From Pannonibacter phragmitetus_B (GTDB lineage Bacteria; Pseudomonadota; Alphaproteobacteria; Rhizobiales; Stappiaceae): DNA of 64,000 nucleotides. Shown here in pieces: positions 1 through 8,823 of this stretch. Location: positions 2,418,001 through 2,482,000 of the forward strand of contig NZ_JBNINT010000001.1 in the NCBI RefSeq assembly GCF_050510895.1, written 5' to 3'. The first letter of the stretch is position 1. Every line of letters starts with the position of its first letter. The notes under the pieces are model-generated. The model was not told the origin of the DNA and ran no database searches. It was given only the letters and a program-made list of their open reading frames with translations. A program made the translations under genes and the position numbers.

Positions 1-255
1 TGCTTCGCGCCGTGCGCCCCAGCCGCTGGCGGTCCGCAGGGTGATGCCAGTCTTCTCCTCACCCAGCTTGCGCTCACGCGCTTCATACCAGGTGCCAAGC
101 GAACCTTGCGGGTCCACATCCAGAATGGCGACCCGCAGCCCCTTGGGCAGCGAGGTGACAACGCCGTTCAGGAACCCGGATGCCACATGCGCGGTCAGGG
201 TGGTCTTGCCCGATCCGCCCTTCTGCTGGGCGACTGTCAGAATATGTCCGGTCAT
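1..255 (-). CDS. ParA-family ATPase, partial (C-terminus outside window)
   Basis: Only the first 85 codons are present; the frame stays open through base 1. The protein starts at the ATG complementary to 253-255 and has, within its first 20 residues, the deviant Walker A motif QKGGSGKTT typical of ParA/MinD/Soj ATPases. A DVDPQGS motif (switch region, about residue 45) follows. ParA proteins use ATP-dependent dimerisation on DNA or membrane to position plasmids, chromosomes or protein clusters. No ParB or MinE partner is visible, because the window ends here. Whether it is chromosomal ParA or an orphan ParA-like protein cannot be decided from this fragment. Confidence 0.85.
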   Translation of the reverse strand, partial: MTGHILTVAQQKGGSGKTTLTAHVASGFLNGVVTSLPKGLRVAILDVDPQGSLGTWYEARERKLGEEKTGITLRTASGWGARREA

Positions 256-286
256 TCCTGCCCCCGCGCAAGCAATCTGCGGCAGC

Positions 287-1588
287 CTATTGGCCGCCAA
301 GTGCCTGATAGATGCGGTAACCCGGTCTGCCTGTGACAGGCAAGCCAAAGTTTTGTTCCGCCTTCTTGATGCTCTCACGGGTTGCCGGCCCAACGCGGCC
401 ATCGACCTCGCCATCATAGAACCCGCCACGAGCCAGAAGCTTCTGCAATTCCAGCCGCTTGGCGCGTGAAAGGCCGGGATCTTCCGTCGGCCAGGCCGCC
501 GCAAAAGGCTCCCCGCCCGAGATCAGCTGCGACAAAAGCGCAATCGCAAGGCCGTAGGACTGGGAGGCGTTGTAAGAAAACAGGGCGTCGAAGTTGCGGG
601 TGACAAGGAACGCCGGACCATTGGCGCCAGCGGGCTGGATCAACCCCGCCTCCGTGCCGCCGGACAAGCGCTTGCCATCGAGGCGTGTGATACCGCGCCG
701 CGCCCAGCTGTCGAGGCTCGCCTTGGCCCTGCGGCCAGACGGCCCCTTGTAGCCTGCCGGAAGCTTGACCTCATAGCCCCAGGGACGCCCCTTCTCCCAA
801 CCGGCGTCCTTCAGGAAGTTGGCCGTGGAGGCCAGCGCATCGGCGGAACTGTCCACCAGATCCTTTCGCCCGTCCCGGTCGAAATCCACCGCCAGCCGAA
901 GATAGGTGGTGGGCATGAACTGGGTCTGGCCGAAGGCGCCAGCCCAAGACCCAACGAATTTTTCAGGCGGCACATCGCCCCGGTTGGCGATCTGCAGCGT
1001 CTTCATCAGCTCATCACGGAAGTACTTCGACCGCTTGCTGCCTGCACAGGCGAGATTTGCCAGAGCATGAGGCGTATAGAAGTCGCCTTTGGCCTTGCCG
1101 AAATCGCTTTCGATGCCCCAGACGGCCACAACCACATGCGCTTCAACGCCATAGGCCTTCTCAACGGCAGCCAGTGTCTTCCTGTGCTGCTGTAATAGCG
1201 CCATGCCATCGCGGATGCGTTCTTCATCCACGAGGGTCGCCATATAATCCCAGATGGGGGTTTCATATTCCGGCTGGCTTGAGGAAAAGCGCATGACCTT
1301 TTCATCGGCCTCGGCGCCATCCAGCATGCGGGCAACGATTTCCGGGCGGACACCGGACGCCACCGCATCGCTTTTCAGCCGCTCAAGGCAGCTGCCAAGG
1401 GCCTGCGCATCGCCTGCGCCCGCAAATCCGCCAAGCAGGGACAGGACCAAGGCACCGCAGGCCCTCCGGCCCGTCTCCGCCCAAGAGTCACTTCCACAAA
1501 ATTCACCCGCCAGAACTTGCCTCAGCCGCACCGTCACTCTCCTCACCGGACGCCGGATGCCCCCACCCTGCGCCGTGCTGCAAATCAC
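287..1588 (-). CDS. Secreted lytic murein transglycosylase, MltB family, with peptidoglycan-binding domain
   Basis: 433 residues. Cleaves the MurNAc-GlcNAc bond of peptidoglycan in the periplasm. A hydrophobic segment at about residues 42-63 (ALVLSLLGGFAGAG, then AQA) looks like a signal peptide behind an overlong N-region, so the true start may lie downstream, for example at a GTG about 17 codons in. The MltB/Slt70-like domain spans about 65-350; the catalytic glutamate is E160 in VWGIESDFG, followed by the GQTQFMP motif. A C-terminal PG_binding_1 domain (RLELQKLLARGGFYDGEVDG...) occupies the last 60 residues. A paralogue of the same architecture lies at 39726-40925. It appears monocistronic, with 31 bases to the ParA-like gene downstream. 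Confidence 0.9.
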   Translation of the reverse strand: MICSTAQGGGIRRPVRRVTVRLRQVLAGEFCGSDSWAETGRRACGALVLSLLGGFAGAGDAQALGSCLERLKSDAVASGVRPEIVARMLDGAEADEKVMRFSSSQPEYETPIWDYMATLVDEERIRDGMALLQQHRKTLAAVEKAYGVEAHVVVAVWGIESDFGKAKGDFYTPHALANLACAGSKRSKYFRDELMKTLQIANRGDVPPEKFVGSWAGAFGQTQFMPTTYLRLAVDFDRDGRKDLVDSSADALASTANFLKDAGWEKGRPWGYEVKLPAGYKGPSGRRAKASLDSWARRGITRLDGKRLSGGTEAGLIQPAGANGPAFLVTRNFDALFSYNASQSYGLAIALLSQLISGGEPFAAAWPTEDPGLSRAKRLELQKLLARGGFYDGEVDGRVGPATRESIKKAEQNFGLPVTGRPGYRIYQALGGQ

Positions 1589-1678
1589 CTGCCCGCATCA
1601 CCTGCAATTGCAAACTGTAGCGGATTTGTGGCGGCTTCGTGAGATGCTGCGGTGCAATTTAGCCGAAAGAAGTAGAGG

Positions 1679-2554
1679 CTACCGCAGCAGGCGCATCAAT
1701 GCGGCAGAAAGCGCACTTGCCGGATCGCAGAGATCGAAGACGATGTCGAAATGGTTGCGGCCCTGTACCACCAGCTCCGGTGCGCCAAGAGCATTCGCAT
1801 AGGCGCGGGTCTGGCGATGGAAGCCGGACACTTCATGTTCGGCAACCGCAATCACCGAGGCAGGCGCGCCCGAGGGGGCACGCAAGGGGCTGAGGGCTTC
1901 AATCTCCAGCGGGGTGAGGCTCATCCAGTCTTGCACATGGCTTCCGGCGATAGGCGCAAGCTCGAACAGGCCGCTGAGCGGCAGCGCACCTTTGAGCACC
2001 TGTCCAGGCAAATCAAAGTCCTGCTGCCAGCCGTTCATCATCAGCGTTCCTGCCAGATGACCGCCTGCGGAGCTGCCGGTGACCACAATGCGGTTACGGT
2101 CGATGCCAAGGCCTTCCGCCTGATGCCAGAGCCAAGCAAGAGCCGCCCGCATCTGGCGGGTGATTTCGGAGAGCGAAACGGTGGGGGCGAGTGTGTAGTC
2201 CGGAACAGCAGTGGCAATGCCAAGGTCGGCCAGCAGCGGAGCCATGAAGGCGGACTGGTCCTTGGACAGCGCCCGCCAGTAGCCGCCATGGATGAAGATC
2301 AGCAGAGGCCGCAGCTCGCCCGCACGGGTGCCATAAAGATCAAGCTTCTCGCCGCTTGCCTCGTCATAAACCAGATCAAGCCTTGCCCCGGCCATGGCCT
2401 TGGCCGGGCGGGAGCGGTTGCCGTAATCCGCGATGATCTGGGCAAAATGCTCAGGCGTGACGCAGTTTTTCGCGGTGTAATCCGCGTCCAGCCGGTCGCG
2501 TGGCCAGGCGCCTTCGGCAATCAGGGTATAGGCAGTGGCAGGAACGTCGGACAT
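1679..2554 (-). CDS. Alpha/beta hydrolase of the kynurenine formamidase/esterase type
   Basis: 291 residues. The oxyanion-hole motif HGGYW (89-93) and nucleophile elbow GSSAGG (Ser162) with a late histidine in GRNHFD (near 268) mark the HSL-like alpha/beta hydrolases that include eukaryote-type arylformamidase, which turns N-formylkynurenine into kynurenine. No signal peptide, so it is cytosolic. It is the last gene of a minus-strand group containing a 3-hydroxyanthranilate-type dioxygenase and a Liv-type importer. That context favours a role in tryptophan/kynurenine-like or other amino-aromatic catabolism, possibly hydrolysing a formamide, ester or ring-cleavage product. HGGYW is the strongest argument for formamidase; substrate is inferred, not shown. 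Confidence 0.75.
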   Translation of the reverse strand: MSDVPATAYTLIAEGAWPRDRLDADYTAKNCVTPEHFAQIIADYGNRSRPAKAMAGARLDLVYDEASGEKLDLYGTRAGELRPLLIFIHGGYWRALSKDQSAFMAPLLADLGIATAVPDYTLAPTVSLSEITRQMRAALAWLWHQAEGLGIDRNRIVVTGSSAGGHLAGTLMMNGWQQDFDLPGQVLKGALPLSGLFELAPIAGSHVQDWMSLTPLEIEALSPLRAPSGAPASVIAVAEHEVSGFHRQTRAYANALGAPELVVQGRNHFDIVFDLCDPASALSAALMRLLR

Positions 2555-2594
2555 GGCTCAATTCCTTCAAGCAGAAGCTGCGGCACCGCCCGCG

Positions 2595-3411
2595 TCAGAG
2601 AACCAGCGCGCCCGCACGGTTCTCGATCAAGCGCACCAGCGACAGGGCGGTCATTTCGGAGGACTTCGGATTGGAGGCGAGCGGCTTGTTGGTCAGCATC
2701 AGTTCCATGCTGCCAAAGGCCCCGCTCGCCGTCAGGCGGTGGGCATTGCCCGCAGCCCCCGGATCGGCCACCAGAGCAACCTCAGTCCTGTCGAGACCGA
2801 GACCTGCCATGGCGGAGATGACGGCAACATTGGCATTTTGCGGAAAGGCGGCCGCCGCTTGCCGGGCTGTACCGGTGAAGAAGGTGTGTGCCGTGGTGAG
2901 GCTGCTCAGATCACAAGCCGCCGTGGCCGGAGTGCCCTGCCAGGCGGCGGGTGGCTTGATGATCTCATGGCGCACATGATCAAGCCCCATCCGTGAGGCT
3001 GCAGCCAGCGCATCAATACCGCCGAGTGCGCCGGGGGCACGAGGATCTGGGCCCCGGTGCTTGCGGCCAGCGCCTGCAATTCCTCGAGCAGATCCCCTTC
3101 CACAAAGGCCGACGTGGACGACACGGCAAAGTCCATTCCAGCCGCGAGGCGGCGCGGCCAAACGGGGACACACTCTCCCGTCCTGCGGCTTCCAAAACGA
3201 GGCCTGGTCTCTGCCCTGCCCCATCCGTCAGCTCTTCGGGGGAACTGATATGGCGGCACCCGTCCGGCAGTCCCGCAAGGTCTGCAGCAGCATCACGGGT
3301 GGCAACAGCCACAATACGGACCGGCGCGTTGCGCTCAGCCAGAACCGCCGCCACCCGGCGGGCAATGGCGCCCCAGCCGATGAGGGCGACGGACAGCTCA
3401 GAGCCCGGCAT
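2595..3411 (-). CDS. L-aspartate dehydrogenase-like NAD(P)-binding protein, two frameshifts
   Basis: The ATG at 3411 opens MPGSELSVALIGWGAIARRV, a Rossmann GxGxIA motif, overlapping the livF stop by 14 bases. The protein continues through three frames: residues to about GRESVSPFGRAA, then LAAGMDFAVSSTSAFVEGDLL, then GALGGIDALAAASRMGLDH to the stop at 2595. One missing base near 3148 and one in the G-run 3033-3037 (five seen, six expected on the coding strand) restore about 271 residues, the normal aspartate dehydrogenase size. The GALGGIDAL and H-x-x-K segments (HEIIKPP) are family hallmarks. AspDH interconverts aspartate and iminoaspartate/oxaloacetate. Here, next to ring-cleavage genes, it may act on an amino- or imino-acid intermediate. 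Frameshifts look like sequence errors. Confidence 0.75.
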
Positions 3412-4098
3412 AGGCCTGCACCTGTTCTGCGTCCCGGTCCATGTCCTCTCCCGTCCCGCTCCAGACCGTACGGCCTTTCTCGACAACATAGTGCCGGTCG
3501 GCAAGGCGCTTGAGAACTGACAAATTCTTGTCGATCAGCAGGATTGACTGCCCCTCGCGCTTGAGGTGCTCGATGCAGTGCCAGATCTCCGTGCGAATGA
3601 CCGGAGCAAGGCCTTCCGTCGCTTCATCCAGAATAAGCAGGCGCGGGTTGGTCATCAGCGCCCGGCCAACGGCCAGCATCTGCTGCTCGCCGCCCGACAG
3701 GGTGGCCGCCATCTGGTGCGCCCGTTCCCTGAGCCGCGGAAACAGGTCATAGACCCGCTCCAGCGTCCAGGGCTCCTTGCGCTTCAGCCGGTTGGAAGCG
3801 GTGGCGACAAGGTTCTCGCGCACATTCAGCGTGGGGAAGATCTGCCGCCCTTCCGGCACAAGCCCTGCCCCCAGCCGCGCAATACGCTCCGGCGCCAGCC
3901 CGGCAGTGGCCACGCCCTCGAACTGGATGGAACCGCCACGCGGGGCCAGAAGCCCCATGATGCAGCGGACTGTAGTTGTCTTTCCCATGCCATTGCGGCC
4001 CATGAGCGTCACCACCTCCCCTCGCGGATCTCAAGGTTGATGTCGAACAGAACCTGGCTCTTGCCGTAAGCGGCCTGAAGGTTGGAGACGCTCAGCAC
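3398..4098 (-). CDS. livF: Branched-chain-type ABC transporter ATPase LivF, one frameshift
   Basis: Second ATPase of a Liv-type importer. The GTG at 4098 overlaps the livG stop (GTGCTGA) and opens LSVSNLQAAYGKSQVLFDINLEIREG; the frame then breaks and resumes as VVTLMGRNGMGKTT. The run of four C at 4018-4021 on the plus strand should be five, giving EGEVVTLMG. Walker A GRNGMGKTT, signature LSGGEQQM and Walker B LLILDEATEGLAP are intact; the GLAP ending is typical of LivF. The restored length is about 233 residues, normal for LivF. The gene ends in QAYAGL and overlaps the aspartate dehydrogenase-like gene. Together with LivG it energises uptake through LivH/LivM. Confidence 0.9.
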
Positions 4099-4847
4099 AA
4101 TTCGTCCTCCGCTCCGAGATAGGCCTCACGCACGGCCGGATTGTTGCGGATCTCGTCCACCGTGCCGCTGGCGATGATGCGGCCATAGACGAGCACGGAG
4201 ATTCGGTCGGCAAGCGCAAAAACCGCATCCATGTCATGCTCCACCAGCAGCATGGCAGCGCTCTTGCGCGTCTCGTTCAGCATGCCGATCATGGCCTGGC
4301 TTTCCACATGGCCAAGACCTGCCATCGGCTCATCCAACAGCAGAAGGCGCGGCTTCATGGCAAGCGCTACCAGCAGTTCCAGCTGCTTTTTCTCGCCGTG
4401 GGACAGATCCGACACGCGCACACCACCCCGCGTGGCAAGGCCGCTAGATGCGACCCGCTCCTCCGCCTCGGCCCAGACGGACCGGCGTCCGCGGATGAGA
4501 TCGAAGATGTGGAAGTTGTGCCCCTCGCGTACCTGGATCGCCATGCCGATGTTTTCCAGCACAGTCATCTCATCGAGAAGACTTGTGATCTGGAAGGTGC
4601 GGCCGAGGCCAAGAGCCACACGCTCCGGCACCTTGAGGCCGGAAATCTCCTGACCGGCCAGCTTGATGGAGCCCTCATCCGAAACGAGTTCGCCGCAGAG
4701 TTGGTTGATCAGGGTGGACTTGCCCGCCCCGTTCGGGCCGATGAGGGCGTGAATCTCGCCCTCACGCACCTCAAGGCTGACGTGATCTGTGGCAACGAGG
4801 CCGCCAAAGGTTTTCACCAGCCCCTCAATGGACAGGATGACGCTCAT
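4092..4847 (-). CDS. livG: Branched-chain-type ABC transporter ATPase LivG
   Basis: 251 residues from the ATG at 4847, which overlaps the livM stop as ATGA. An upstream in-frame extension is read through livM and is not expected. Walker A is GPNGAGKST, the signature is LSHGEKKQLELLVAL and Walker B is LLLLDEPMAGL; LSHGEKK is the LivG-type signature. No frameshift. It forms the nucleotide-binding heterodimer with LivF under the LivH/LivM permeases. In this gene neighbourhood, the imported substrate is more likely an aromatic or amino-aromatic acid than leucine, because many Liv-family systems next to aromatic catabolic genes carry aromatic acids; that is inference. Confidence 0.93.
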   Translation of the reverse strand: MSVILSIEGLVKTFGGLVATDHVSLEVREGEIHALIGPNGAGKSTLINQLCGELVSDEGSIKLAGQEISGLKVPERVALGLGRTFQITSLLDEMTVLENIGMAIQVREGHNFHIFDLIRGRRSVWAEAEERVASSGLATRGGVRVSDLSHGEKKQLELLVALAMKPRLLLLDEPMAGLGHVESQAMIGMLNETRKSAAMLLVEHDMDAVFALADRISVLVYGRIIASGTVDEIRNNPAVREAYLGAEDELC

Positions 4848-5827
4848 TTGCCGCCTCCCCTGACAAGACGTGACGCCCGGTCGATCAGGGCCTGCAGGCC
4901 ACCGCGAGTGCCCAGCACCAGCAACAGAAGGATCAGGCCGAGAGCCAGCGGCCAGTGCTCGGACCACTCGGCGAGGAAGTTCTCCAGCACCAGAAAGGCA
5001 CCTGCACCGAGGAAGGGGCCGAACAGGGTGCCGACGCCGCCGAGGATAACCATGATCATCAGCTCACCCGATTTGGTCCAGTGCATCATGTCCGGCGAGG
5101 CAAAGCGCAGAAAGTTGGCCATCAGCGCTCCGGCGAGCCCGGCGCCCATGCCCGACAGCACGAAGGCGTAGAGCTTGTAGCGGTAGGCCGGAATGCCGAG
5201 AGCAGCCATGCGCCGCTCGTTCTGCCGGATGCCGGAGATCACCGCGCCGAAACTCGACTGCGTAAGACGGCGCAGGCCGAAGAAGAACAACACGGCTATG
5301 GCAAGAACCACATAGTAGAAGGTGGCTTTGTCACGCATGTTGAGACCTGGCAGCTCGTTGCTGCGGCGGATGATGATGCCATCTTCGCCGCCATAGGTCT
5401 TGAGCGAAACGAAGAGGAAGAACAGCATCTGCGCAAAGGCAAGCGTGATCATGATGAACTGCACGCCACCTGTGCGCAGCGACAGTGACCCGATGACTGC
5501 CGCAAAGAAACCGGCCACCAGAACCGCCGCAGGCAGGGTTATCAGCATCTGATCCGTGCCGGGTATGAAGCCGAACAGCGGTTCGCCACTGGAATGGTGG
5601 GTGGCGAGGATACCCACCACATAGGCCCCGATCCCGAAGAAGGCAGCGTGTCCGAAGCTGACTATGCCGCCATAGCCGAGCACGAAGTTGAGGCTCGCAG
5701 CGGCCATGCCGTAGATGAGAATGCGCGTTGCAAGCGCCAGCAGCGAGGCCTGGCCGAATTCGGCCGTGAGCGTGGGAATGGCGGCGAGAAAGACGATGAG
5801 CAGAAGGGCAAGGATAGGCTTGCGCAT
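4844..5827 (-). CDS. livM: Branched-chain-type ABC transporter permease LivM
   Basis: 327 residues from ATG 5827 (MRKPILALLL), which overlaps the livH stop by one base (TGATG). The protein has about nine to ten hydrophobic helices and the conserved GYGGIVSFGHAAFFGIGAY segment that marks LivM-type permeases (compare LivH NLAHGSLYMVGAY). Ends in a basic tail RASRLVRGGGK. Inner-membrane partner of LivH. Translational coupling through livH-livM-livG-livF indicates one polycistronic unit. An extension of 52 codons upstream of this start is open but runs inside livH and lacks hydrophobic or conserved features. Confidence 0.93.
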   Translation of the reverse strand: MRKPILALLLIVFLAAIPTLTAEFGQASLLALATRILIYGMAAASLNFVLGYGGIVSFGHAAFFGIGAYVVGILATHHSSGEPLFGFIPGTDQMLITLPAAVLVAGFFAAVIGSLSLRTGGVQFIMITLAFAQMLFFLFVSLKTYGGEDGIIIRRSNELPGLNMRDKATFYYVVLAIAVLFFFGLRRLTQSSFGAVISGIRQNERRMAALGIPAYRYKLYAFVLSGMGAGLAGALMANFLRFASPDMMHWTKSGELMIMVILGGVGTLFGPFLGAGAFLVLENFLAEWSEHWPLALGLILLLLVLGTRGGLQALIDRASRLVRGGGK

Positions 5828-6741
5828 CACGACCCCGCTGCAAACAGGCCCTTGGGCCGGACAAGAAGGACAAGGGCCATCAGCAGGTAGATCCCCATCG
5901 ACGAGATGCCGGTGCCAAGCGCATCGGCTTCGGGCCCGGCCATGAAATTGCGCAACATGCCCGGCAAAAAGGCTCGCAGGCATGTGTCGATGACACCAAG
6001 ACCGATGCCCGCCACGAATGCGCCCCGGATCGAACCGACACCGCCGATGACGACGACAACGAAGGTCGCAAGCAGGATCTGCTCGCCCATGCCCACCTGA
6101 ACGGCAAGGATCGGCCCGGCCATATAGCCGGCGAGCCCCGCCAGCAGCGCACCAAGACCGAAGACCACCGTGTAAAGCAGGCGGATATCAACGCCCAGCG
6201 CCCGAACCATCTCACGGTTGGTGGACCCTGCCCGGACCAGCATGCCGATGCGGGTGCGGTTGATGAGGAAATAAAGCCCCACTGCCACCAGAAGCCCCGT
6301 GCCGATGATCAGCAGCCGGTAAGGCGGATAGTAAAGCCCCGGCAGCAGCTCCACCGAACCATCGAAGCCGGATGGCAGCAGCGTGAAGACTGGCGAGCGG
6401 CCGAACAGCATGACAATGATCTGGTTGAACATCAGGATGAGCGCAAAAGTCGCCAGCACCTGATCCAGATGATCGCGGCTGTAGAGCTTTCGGATCACCA
6501 GCGCCTCAATGGCAAGGCCGGTGAGGGCAGCAGCGCCAAGAGCTGCGGGAATGCCGAGCCAGAAGCTGCCCGTCTCCCCCGCCACCCAGGTGCCTGCATA
6601 GGCGCCCACCATGTAAAGCGACCCATGGGCGAGGTTGATCACCCCCATGATGCCGAAAATCAGCGTCAGCCCGGCCGCCAGCAGAAACAGCATGACGCCG
6701 TACTGAAGGCCGTTCAGCAATTGCTCGAGTACTAGGATCAT
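5827..6741 (-). CDS. livH: Branched-chain-type ABC transporter permease LivH
   Basis: 304 residues. Hydrophobic throughout, about eight to nine transmembrane helices, with the signature GVINLAHGSLYMVGAYAG near residues 33-50 and the GGVGSIRGAFVAGIGLG coupling-helix region near 225-240. Partner permease of LivM in a Liv-type importer. It starts 185 bases after livK, and the gap holds a strong hairpin that may set the ratio of binding protein to membrane components. Normal length for the family and no frame disruption. Confidence 0.93.
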   Translation of the reverse strand: MILVLEQLLNGLQYGVMLFLLAAGLTLIFGIMGVINLAHGSLYMVGAYAGTWVAGETGSFWLGIPAALGAAALTGLAIEALVIRKLYSRDHLDQVLATFALILMFNQIIVMLFGRSPVFTLLPSGFDGSVELLPGLYYPPYRLLIIGTGLLVAVGLYFLINRTRIGMLVRAGSTNREMVRALGVDIRLLYTVVFGLGALLAGLAGYMAGPILAVQVGMGEQILLATFVVVVIGGVGSIRGAFVAGIGLGVIDTCLRAFLPGMLRNFMAGPEADALGTGISSMGIYLLMALVLLVRPKGLFAAGS

Positions 6742-6879
6742 CCGCCCGTCCGGTGATTGTCAGAAGTATGACTTGCAAGGCACAGAAGCACAGTCCGGCG
6801 CCCGCGTCGGGCGTCCGGCTGGCCGCAACCGGCAGGCCTGAGGTTCAGACCGGGAACCGGATGCGCCCTTGCGCCGTGA

Positions 6880-6923
6880 GACAGGTCCGGCGCAGCGGAC
6901 CTTCCCGCTGCGCCGTATCTGTC
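6880..6923 (-). promoter_or_regulatory. Intercistronic stem-loop between livK and livH
   Basis: A 19-base arm at 6880-6898 pairs with 6905-6923 across a 6-base loop, 17 of 19 positions matching. It lies directly after the livK stop on the transcribed strand and has no U-tract behind it. This is the layout of a binding-protein mRNA-stabilising or partial attenuating hairpin seen in many ABC importer operons, so a full terminator is less likely. Confidence 0.6.
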
Positions 6924-6926
6924 AGC

Positions 6927-8093
6927 TTACATCTTGCACTGGTCAGCGTAGGCGTCGCCATAGTCTTCAAGGAGCTTGTCCTTGGTGACGGCCACCGGCT
7001 TGCCATCCGGACCGGCGACGATATCCAGCAGATACCAGTCATGCACCGGGTGCTGATTCTGGCCGAACTTGAAGTCGCCGCGCACGCTCTTGAAGTCGGC
7101 AGCGCGCACAGCTTCGCGGAACTTGGCGATGTCTTCCACTCCACCAGTCTTGGCCAGAGCGGAGGAAATCAGCTTGGCCGTGTCATAGCCCTGAGAGGCG
7201 TAATAGGTGATGGGGCGGCCGTATTTCTTGTCCCAGGCCTCGACGAACTCAAGGTTCGCGTCATTGGTGAAATCGCGGTTCCAGTGCGCCGTCGCAAAGA
7301 TGCCGACGGCGGCATCGCCAACGGCGTTCAGCACCACCGCATCCGTGGAAGGCTCGGACAGAACCATCGGAATCTGACTTGTCAGGCCAGCCTGGGCATA
7401 TTGCTTCAGGAAGGCGATGCCAAGACCGCCCGGGTGGAACTGGAACACGACTTCCGGGTCAGCCGCACGGATCTGCGCCATTTCCGAGGCGAAGTCGGTC
7501 TGGTCGAGCTGGGTGTAGACTTCACCGGCGATCTCGCCGCCAAAGGTGCGCTTGAAGCCGTTGATGGCGTCCTTGCCGGCCTGATAGTTCGGCGCCAGCA
7601 CGAAAGCTTTCTTGAAGCCAAGCTTCTTTGCAGCAGCACCGGCAGCCTCATGCAGGGCATCGTTCTGCCAGGAGACAACGAAATAGTTCTCGTTGCACTC
7701 GGCACCAGCGAGGTTGGAAGGGCCTGCATTGGGCGAAATATAGATCGCGTCATTGTTGACGATATCCGGCACAGTGGCGCCAGCAACGTTGGAGAAGACA
7801 ATGCCGGTGAGAAGCTTCATGCCTTCGTCGTTCATGAACTTCTCGGCGATCTGGCGGCCATTGCCCGGCTTGAGGCCGTCATCCTCGACAACAAGCTCCA
7901 CCGGCACGCCGCCCAGTTTTCCGCCTTCCATTTCGATGGCCAGCAGCATGCCGTCGCGGATGTCCTGACCGAGATAGCCGCCGGGGCCGGACAGGGTCGT
8001 GATCATGCCGATCTTCAACGGGTCCTGCGCCAGGGCAGTGCCGCTCATCAGCGCAGCGATGCCCGCTGCGGCCAGAAACAGTCTCTTCTTCAT
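6927..8093 (-). CDS. livK: Periplasmic substrate-binding protein of a Liv-type importer
   Basis: 388 residues from the ATG at 8093 (MKKRLFLAAAGIAALMSGTALA). A clear Sec signal peptide with cleavage after ALA is followed by the Leu/Ile/Val-binding fold (PF13458 type): KIGMITTLSGPGGYLGQDIRDG at the N-terminus and a two-lobed domain to the C-terminus. The mature protein captures the ligand in the periplasm and delivers it to LivHM. The conserved dimetal or amino-acid pocket cannot be read reliably from sequence alone. The extended frame upstream of this ATG runs through the 3-hydroxyanthranilate-type dioxygenase and is not real. A candidate MarR-type operator lies 110 bases upstream. Confidence 0.93.
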   Translation of the reverse strand: MKKRLFLAAAGIAALMSGTALAQDPLKIGMITTLSGPGGYLGQDIRDGMLLAIEMEGGKLGGVPVELVVEDDGLKPGNGRQIAEKFMNDEGMKLLTGIVFSNVAGATVPDIVNNDAIYISPNAGPSNLAGAECNENYFVVSWQNDALHEAAGAAAKKLGFKKAFVLAPNYQAGKDAINGFKRTFGGEIAGEVYTQLDQTDFASEMAQIRAADPEVVFQFHPGGLGIAFLKQYAQAGLTSQIPMVLSEPSTDAVVLNAVGDAAVGIFATAHWNRDFTNDANLEFVEAWDKKYGRPITYYASQGYDTAKLISSALAKTGGVEDIAKFREAVRAADFKSVRGDFKFGQNQHPVHDWYLLDIVAGPDGKPVAVTKDKLLEDYGDAYADQCKM

Positions 8094-8202
8094 GTCTTCA
8101 CCCTCTGTTGTCGCCTTGCGGCAGCCAGCCGGATGCTGCCATCTTTGGTCAGCTCCAGTCTTGATCTTTTTCCGGGACCCAGCTTGCACAGGGTCCAGAA
8201 AT

Positions 8203-8218
8203 ATTTCAAGCCTAAAAC
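8203..8218. promoter_or_regulatory. Candidate MarR operator upstream of livK
   Basis: ATTTCAAGCCTAAAAC matches 13 of 16 positions of the perfect palindrome ATTTCAAGCTTGAAAT found upstream of the anthraniloyl-CoA operon. It sits in the 127-base gap between the dioxygenase gene and livK, about 110 bases before the livK start, a sensible place for a repressor site. Match is imperfect and could be chance. Confidence 0.35.
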
Positions 8219-8220
8219 AT

Positions 8221-8763
8221 TTACAGATTGACCCAACCTGCAGGCGGCTCCTTGCCAGGGTGGATGGTGCCGCATTTCGGGCAGGTGCGCTTGGCATCGT
8301 CCTCATAAAAGGCCTTGTAGATCGGCGGCAGGTCGTCAACGATCGACTCCAGATCCACCTCTGCCCGGTGCACAAGTGCCTTGCACTCGAAACAGTACCA
8401 TTCCACTGCATCCAGTGCGCCTTCCGGGCGGGCCGGTTCGATGACAAGGCCGATGGAGCCTTCCTGCGGGCGCTGGGGCGAGTGGCGCACATGCGGCGGC
8501 AGCAGGAACACATCCCCTTCACGGATCGGCACGTCGTAGAACTCTTCCCCGTCATAGAGCTTCAGCAGCATGTCGCCCTTCAGCTGATAGAAAAATTCCT
8601 CAACCGGATCATCGTGATAGTCGGTGCGCTTGTTCGGGCCACCAACGACCGTGACCATCAGGTCCGCGTCCTTGAACACCATCTGGTTGCCGACCGGCGG
8701 CTTCAGCAGGTGCTTATGCTCATCGATCCACTTCTGGAAATTGAAGGCTTTCAATTTTGCCAT
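8221..8763 (-). CDS. nbaC: 3-hydroxyanthranilate 3,4-dioxygenase-type cupin
   Basis: 180 residues, the usual size of bacterial HAAO. The extradiol cupin uses Fe(II) and O2 to open the ring of 3-hydroxyanthranilate to 2-amino-3-carboxymuconate semialdehyde. Predicted iron ligands H50, E56 and H94 are all present (TDYHDDPVEEFF and PPHVRH), as are the substrate-contact residues R46, R98 and E109. The C-terminal rubredoxin-like site of the bacterial subtype is intact: C124xxC127 and C161xxC164. The next steps normally need a decarboxylase (ACMSD) which is absent here, so the substrate could instead be a related amino-hydroxybenzoate. A DapA-like gene lies 60 bases upstream and livK 127 bases downstream. 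Confidence 0.9.
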   Translation of the reverse strand: MAKLKAFNFQKWIDEHKHLLKPPVGNQMVFKDADLMVTVVGGPNKRTDYHDDPVEEFFYQLKGDMLLKLYDGEEFYDVPIREGDVFLLPPHVRHSPQRPQEGSIGLVIEPARPEGALDAVEWYCFECKALVHRAEVDLESIVDDLPPIYKAFYEDDAKRTCPKCGTIHPGKEPPAGWVNL

Positions 8764-8823
8764 TGCCGTTCTCCTCTGGGTCTTCAGACCGCTCTTGTCA
8801 TTCTGGGGTAGCGGGACGCCGGA

